NCBI GenBank assembly: GCA_002068715.1
Contig: MWAR01000538.1
Coordinates: 1 to 8,561 of the forward strand
DNA length: 8,561 nucleotides
Reading direction: 5' to 3'
From: a bacterium ADurb.Bin374
GTDB taxonomy: Bacteria; Riflebacteria; Ozemobacteria; Ozemobacterales; Ozemobacteraceae
In this document: piece after piece, positions 6,105 to 8,561 of the stretch
Layout of the letters: every line of letters starts with the position of its first letter
Position numbering within the stretch: the first letter of the stretch is position 1
Made by a program: the position numbers and the translations under genes
The notes under the pieces: model-generated
Databases searched by the model: none
What the model was told of the DNA's origin: nothing
The model's input: only the letters and a program-made list of their open reading frames with translations

Positions 6105-8561
6105 TGTGTCTGCTCCTTGCTGATTTCCACGCGGACCATGATGCCGTTGCAGTTCCACTCACTGCCGGCTGTCGGGTCGGTCAGCGCCTGCAGGCTGACG
6201 GCGAGGGTCTCCTGACATATATAGTCGCCATGATTCAAAAGCATCTCGACGATGTCGGCGCGCTTCGCCTCGTCGGCCACGTACCACGCGGCGCGGATGC
6301 GATCCTGCACATCGAGGCCGGCATCCTTGCGCATGAACTGGATCTTGTTCACCAGCTCGCGGGCGAGACCCTCGAGAATCAGCGGCCGGGTCAGTTTCTT
6401 GTCGAGGGCGACGGTCAGGGTGCCCTCGGTCTGGACGGCCAGTTCGCCCGCCGCCTGCGTGCAGACCTCGACGTCCTCGGTCTTCAGCGTCACGGGGTTG
6501 CCGTCGATCTCGAACGCGTAGCCGCCGGCGGCGATCGCCTTGTGGACGTCGTTCCCGCTCGCGGCTTCCAGGTGGGCCTTGATCTTCGGGATGAACGCCT
6601 TGTAGGGGCCCTTGCCGATCGTGCGGAAGTTGGGCTTGATGATGTAGTTCGTGAGGGCGCCGCCGTCGGAGAGCATCGTGACTGCCTTCACGTTCAGCTC
6701 CTCCATGACGATGGCCTGCATTGCCTCGAGGGCCGCACGGTCGGCGGCCTCGGGAGCCACGACCTTCATTTCGGCGAGCGGCTGGCGAACTTTCAGGTTG
6801 TCTTCGTTGCGCGCGGCGCGGCCGAGCTGGACGACGCGCATCACGAAGCCCATGCGGCGTTCGAGCATCTCGTCGAGCTGCGCCGTTTCGACGACGGGGT
6901 AGTCGCACAGGTGGACGCTGCGCGGCGCCTTCGCATCGATGCGGGCAACCAGGTTCTGATAAATACTTTCAGCTATAAATGGTGTGAAGGGTGCCACGAG
7001 CCGCGAGAAGCCGACCAGCACCTCCCACAGCGTGACGAACGCCGACAAGCTTTCGGCATCGGCGATCGAACCCCAGAACCGGCGCCGACTGCGGCGCACA
7101 TACCAGTTCGACAGTTCGTCGACGAACGTCTCCATCGCCGCCGTCGCGCGGGTCACCTCGAACGCGTCCATCGCGGTGCGCACGTCGCCCACGACGCGGT
7201 TGAACCGCGAGACGATCCAGCGGTCGAGTTCGGTCCGCTGCGCGAGCGGCATCGTGTGCTGTTTCGGATCGAAGTTCTCGGTGTTGGCATACATGACGAA
7301 GAAGCTGTAGACGTTTTGCAGAGTGCCCAGGAAGCGGCTCTGCGCCTCGGCGATGCCGTCCTCGAAGAACCGGCGCGTGTTCCACGGCGCGGTGCTCGAG
7401 TAGAGGAACCAGCGGACCGCGTCGGCGCCGTATTTGTCGAACAGCTGCATGCAGTCGAGAACGTTTCCCTTCGACTTGCTCATCTTGATGCCGTTCTTGT
7501 CGCAGATCAGGCCCAGCACGACGACGTTCTTGTAGGCCGGGGCCTTGTGCAGGAACGTGCTGGTGACCAGCAGGCTGTAGAACCAGCCGCGCGTCTGGTC
7601 TACGGCTTCGCAGATGAAGTCGGCGGGAAACTGGCTCTTGAACTTCTCGACGTTCTCGAAGGGGTAGTGCCACTGCGCGGTGTGCATCGCCCCGGAATCG
7701 AACCAGCAGTCGATGACCTCGGGAACGCGCTTCATCAGGTCGCCGCACTTGTCGCACGCGATCTCGACCTCGTCGACGTAGGGCTTGTGCAGCTCGATCT
7801 CGTCGAACTTCTTCAGGGCGCGCTTCTTCAGCTCTTCCTTGCTGCCGATGAGAATCTGATGGCCGCAGTGGCATTTCCAGATCGGGAGCGGCGTTCCCCA
7901 GTAACGGTCGCGCGAGATCGCCCAGTCGATCATGTTCTCGAGGAAGTTGCCGAACCGGCCGTCCCGGATGTGCTCGGGATACCAGTTTATCTTCTTGTTG
8001 TTGGCGATAATCTCGTCCTTGATCGCCGTGGTGCGAATGAACCACGAGTGCCGCGCGTAATAGAGCAGGGGGCTGTCGCACCGCCAGCAGAAGGGGTAGG
8101 TGTGCTTGATGCGGCCCGACGAGAACAGCTTTCCCGACGCCTTCAGGTCACGGATGATGTCGCCGTCGGCCTCTTTCACGAAACGGCCGGCCCAGGGCGT
8201 GACCTCGGGCTTGAACTTGCCCTCGAGGTTTACCATCTGGACGACCGGCAGGTTGTTGGCCTGGCCGACGCGGTAGTCGTCCTCGCCGAACGCGGGGGCG
8301 ATGTGGACGATGCCGGTGCCGTCGGTCATGGTGACGTAATCGTCCGCCACCACGTACCAGGCTTTTTCCTTGGGCTGGGCGAAATGGTACAGCGGCTCGT
8401 AGGCCATGCCTTTCAGGTCGCTGCCCGTCATTTCCTCCGTGATGGTCACGTCCTTGCCCTCAAGGACGGTGCCCACCAAGGCTTTGGCCATGTAGTAGTC
8501 GTCGCCCTCCCAGGTCAGGCGGCAGTAGGTTTCGCGGGGATTGACGCACAGCGCCACGTTG
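6101..8561 (-). CDS. ileS: Isoleucyl-tRNA synthetase, type 2 (eukaryote-like), 5' end outside the window
   Basis: IleS charges tRNA-Ile with isoleucine and removes mischarged valine in its CP1 editing domain. About 819 codons are visible, read through the right edge (…NVALCVNPRETY); roughly 220 N-terminal codons, including the HIGH motif, are missing. In order: the editing domain with DGTGIVHIAPAFGEDDY (8318-8273), a zinc-site CWRC (8089-8078), DGRFGNFLENMIDWAISRD then RYWGTPLPIW, a second cysteine cluster (CHCG, CDKC), CWFDSG, and the ATP-binding KMSKSKGN (7486-7463). The anticodon-binding helical domain follows (ELDRWIVSRFNRVV), then VRQPLAEMKVV leading into a ~200-residue C-terminal domain of the DUF5915 kind. 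The RFGNFLEN…SRDRYWGTP wording and long C-terminus mark the type 2 clade, found in eukaryotes, archaea and some bacteria and often naturally mupirocin-tolerant. The frame is intact. It is the first visible gene of the operon with dnaN. Confidence 0.97.
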   Translation of the reverse strand, partial: NVALCVNPRETYCRLTWEGDDYYMAKALVGTVLEGKDVTITEEMTGSDLKGMAYEPLYHFAQPKEKAWYVVADDYVTMTDGTGIVHIAPAFGEDDYRVGQANNLPVVQMVNLEGKFKPEVTPWAGRFVKEADGDIIRDLKASGKLFSSGRIKHTYPFCWRCDSPLLYYARHSWFIRTTAIKDEIIANNKKINWYPEHIRDGRFGNFLENMIDWAISRDRYWGTPLPIWKCHCGHQILIGSKEELKKRALKKFDEIELHKPYVDEVEIACDKCGDLMKRVPEVIDCWFDSGAMHTAQWHYPFENVEKFKSQFPADFICEAVDQTRGWFYSLLVTSTFLHKAPAYKNVVVLGLICDKNGIKMSKSKGNVLDCMQLFDKYGADAVRWFLYSSTAPWNTRRFFEDGIAEAQSRFLGTLQNVYSFFVMYANTENFDPKQHTMPLAQRTELDRWIVSRFNRVVGDVRTAMDAFEVTRATAAMETFVDELSNWYVRRSRRRFWGSIADAESLSAFVTLWEVLVGFSRLVAPFTPFIAESIYQNLVARIDAKAPRSVHLCDYPVVETAQLDEMLERRMGFVMRVVQLGRAARNEDNLKVRQPLAEMKVVAPEAADRAALEAMQAIVMEELNVKAVTMLSDGGALTNYIIKPNFRTIGKGPYKAFIPKIKAHLEAASGNDVHKAIAAGGYAFEIDGNPVTLKTEDVEVCTQAAGELAVQTEGTLTVALDKKLTRPLILEGLARELVNKIQFMRKDAGLDVQDRIRAAWYVADEAKRADIVEMLLNHGDYICQETLAVSLQALTDPTAGSEWNCNGIMVRVEISKEQTQ
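6113..6118 (-). promoter_or_regulatory. Ribosome binding site of dnaN, inside the ileS coding end
   Basis: AAGGAG on the minus strand, 8 bases before the dnaN ATG, lies within the last codons of ileS (encoding K-E-Q-T-Q). It supports ATG 6104 over the longer open frame upstream. Confidence 0.75.

Noticed and set aside
6969..8081. A 370-codon minus-strand open frame inside ileS
   Set aside because: It is an out-of-frame shadow of ileS, very rich in R, P and A, with no recognisable motif.

Overview
This is a bacterial, GC-rich window in which every intact gene reads on the minus strand. From right to left (the direction of transcription) it holds the 3' four-fifths of ileS (isoleucyl-tRNA synthetase, eukaryote-like type 2 form), dnaN (DNA polymerase III sliding clamp), a HEAT-repeat protein with a C-terminal double zinc ribbon, a 13-bp hairpin that looks like a terminator, hsdR (type I restriction subunit) and the first 211 codons of hsdM (type I modification subunit). 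The leftmost ~130 bases are different: on the plus strand they encode an internal piece of chorismate synthase (AroC), which switches directly into hsdM within a few codons.

Housekeeping block (3635-8561): ileS and dnaN overlap by 4 nt (ATGA), and the HEAT/zinc-ribbon gene follows dnaN by 25 nt behind a strong ribosome binding site. The three genes therefore look like one operon. dnaN here sits next to ileS, with neither dnaA nor recF adjacent. The block appears to end at the hairpin at 3568-3604.

Restriction-modification block (1-3546): hsdR comes first, then hsdM after an 82-nt gap. A specificity subunit (hsdS) would be expected beyond hsdM but is not in the window. HsdR has the PD-(D/E)xK nuclease site and the SF2 helicase motifs; HsdM shows the N-terminal helical domain, GQYFTPR and the SAM-binding DPACGSGGF motif, and is then cut off at the AroC junction before any NPPF catalytic motif.

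Organism: a type 2 IleS with a DUF5915-like tail, dnaN away from dnaA, and a large HEAT-repeat protein argue against a standard proteobacterial chromosome, but I cannot name the phylum. The AroC fragment resembles beta/gammaproteobacterial enzymes, so the left end may be a misassembly or a foreign join. I see no tRNA, rRNA, CRISPR array, insertion sequence or long repeat. The strongest anomaly is the aroC/hsdM junction; I found no convincing undescribed defence or other system, and the least explained gene is the HEAT/zinc-ribbon protein.
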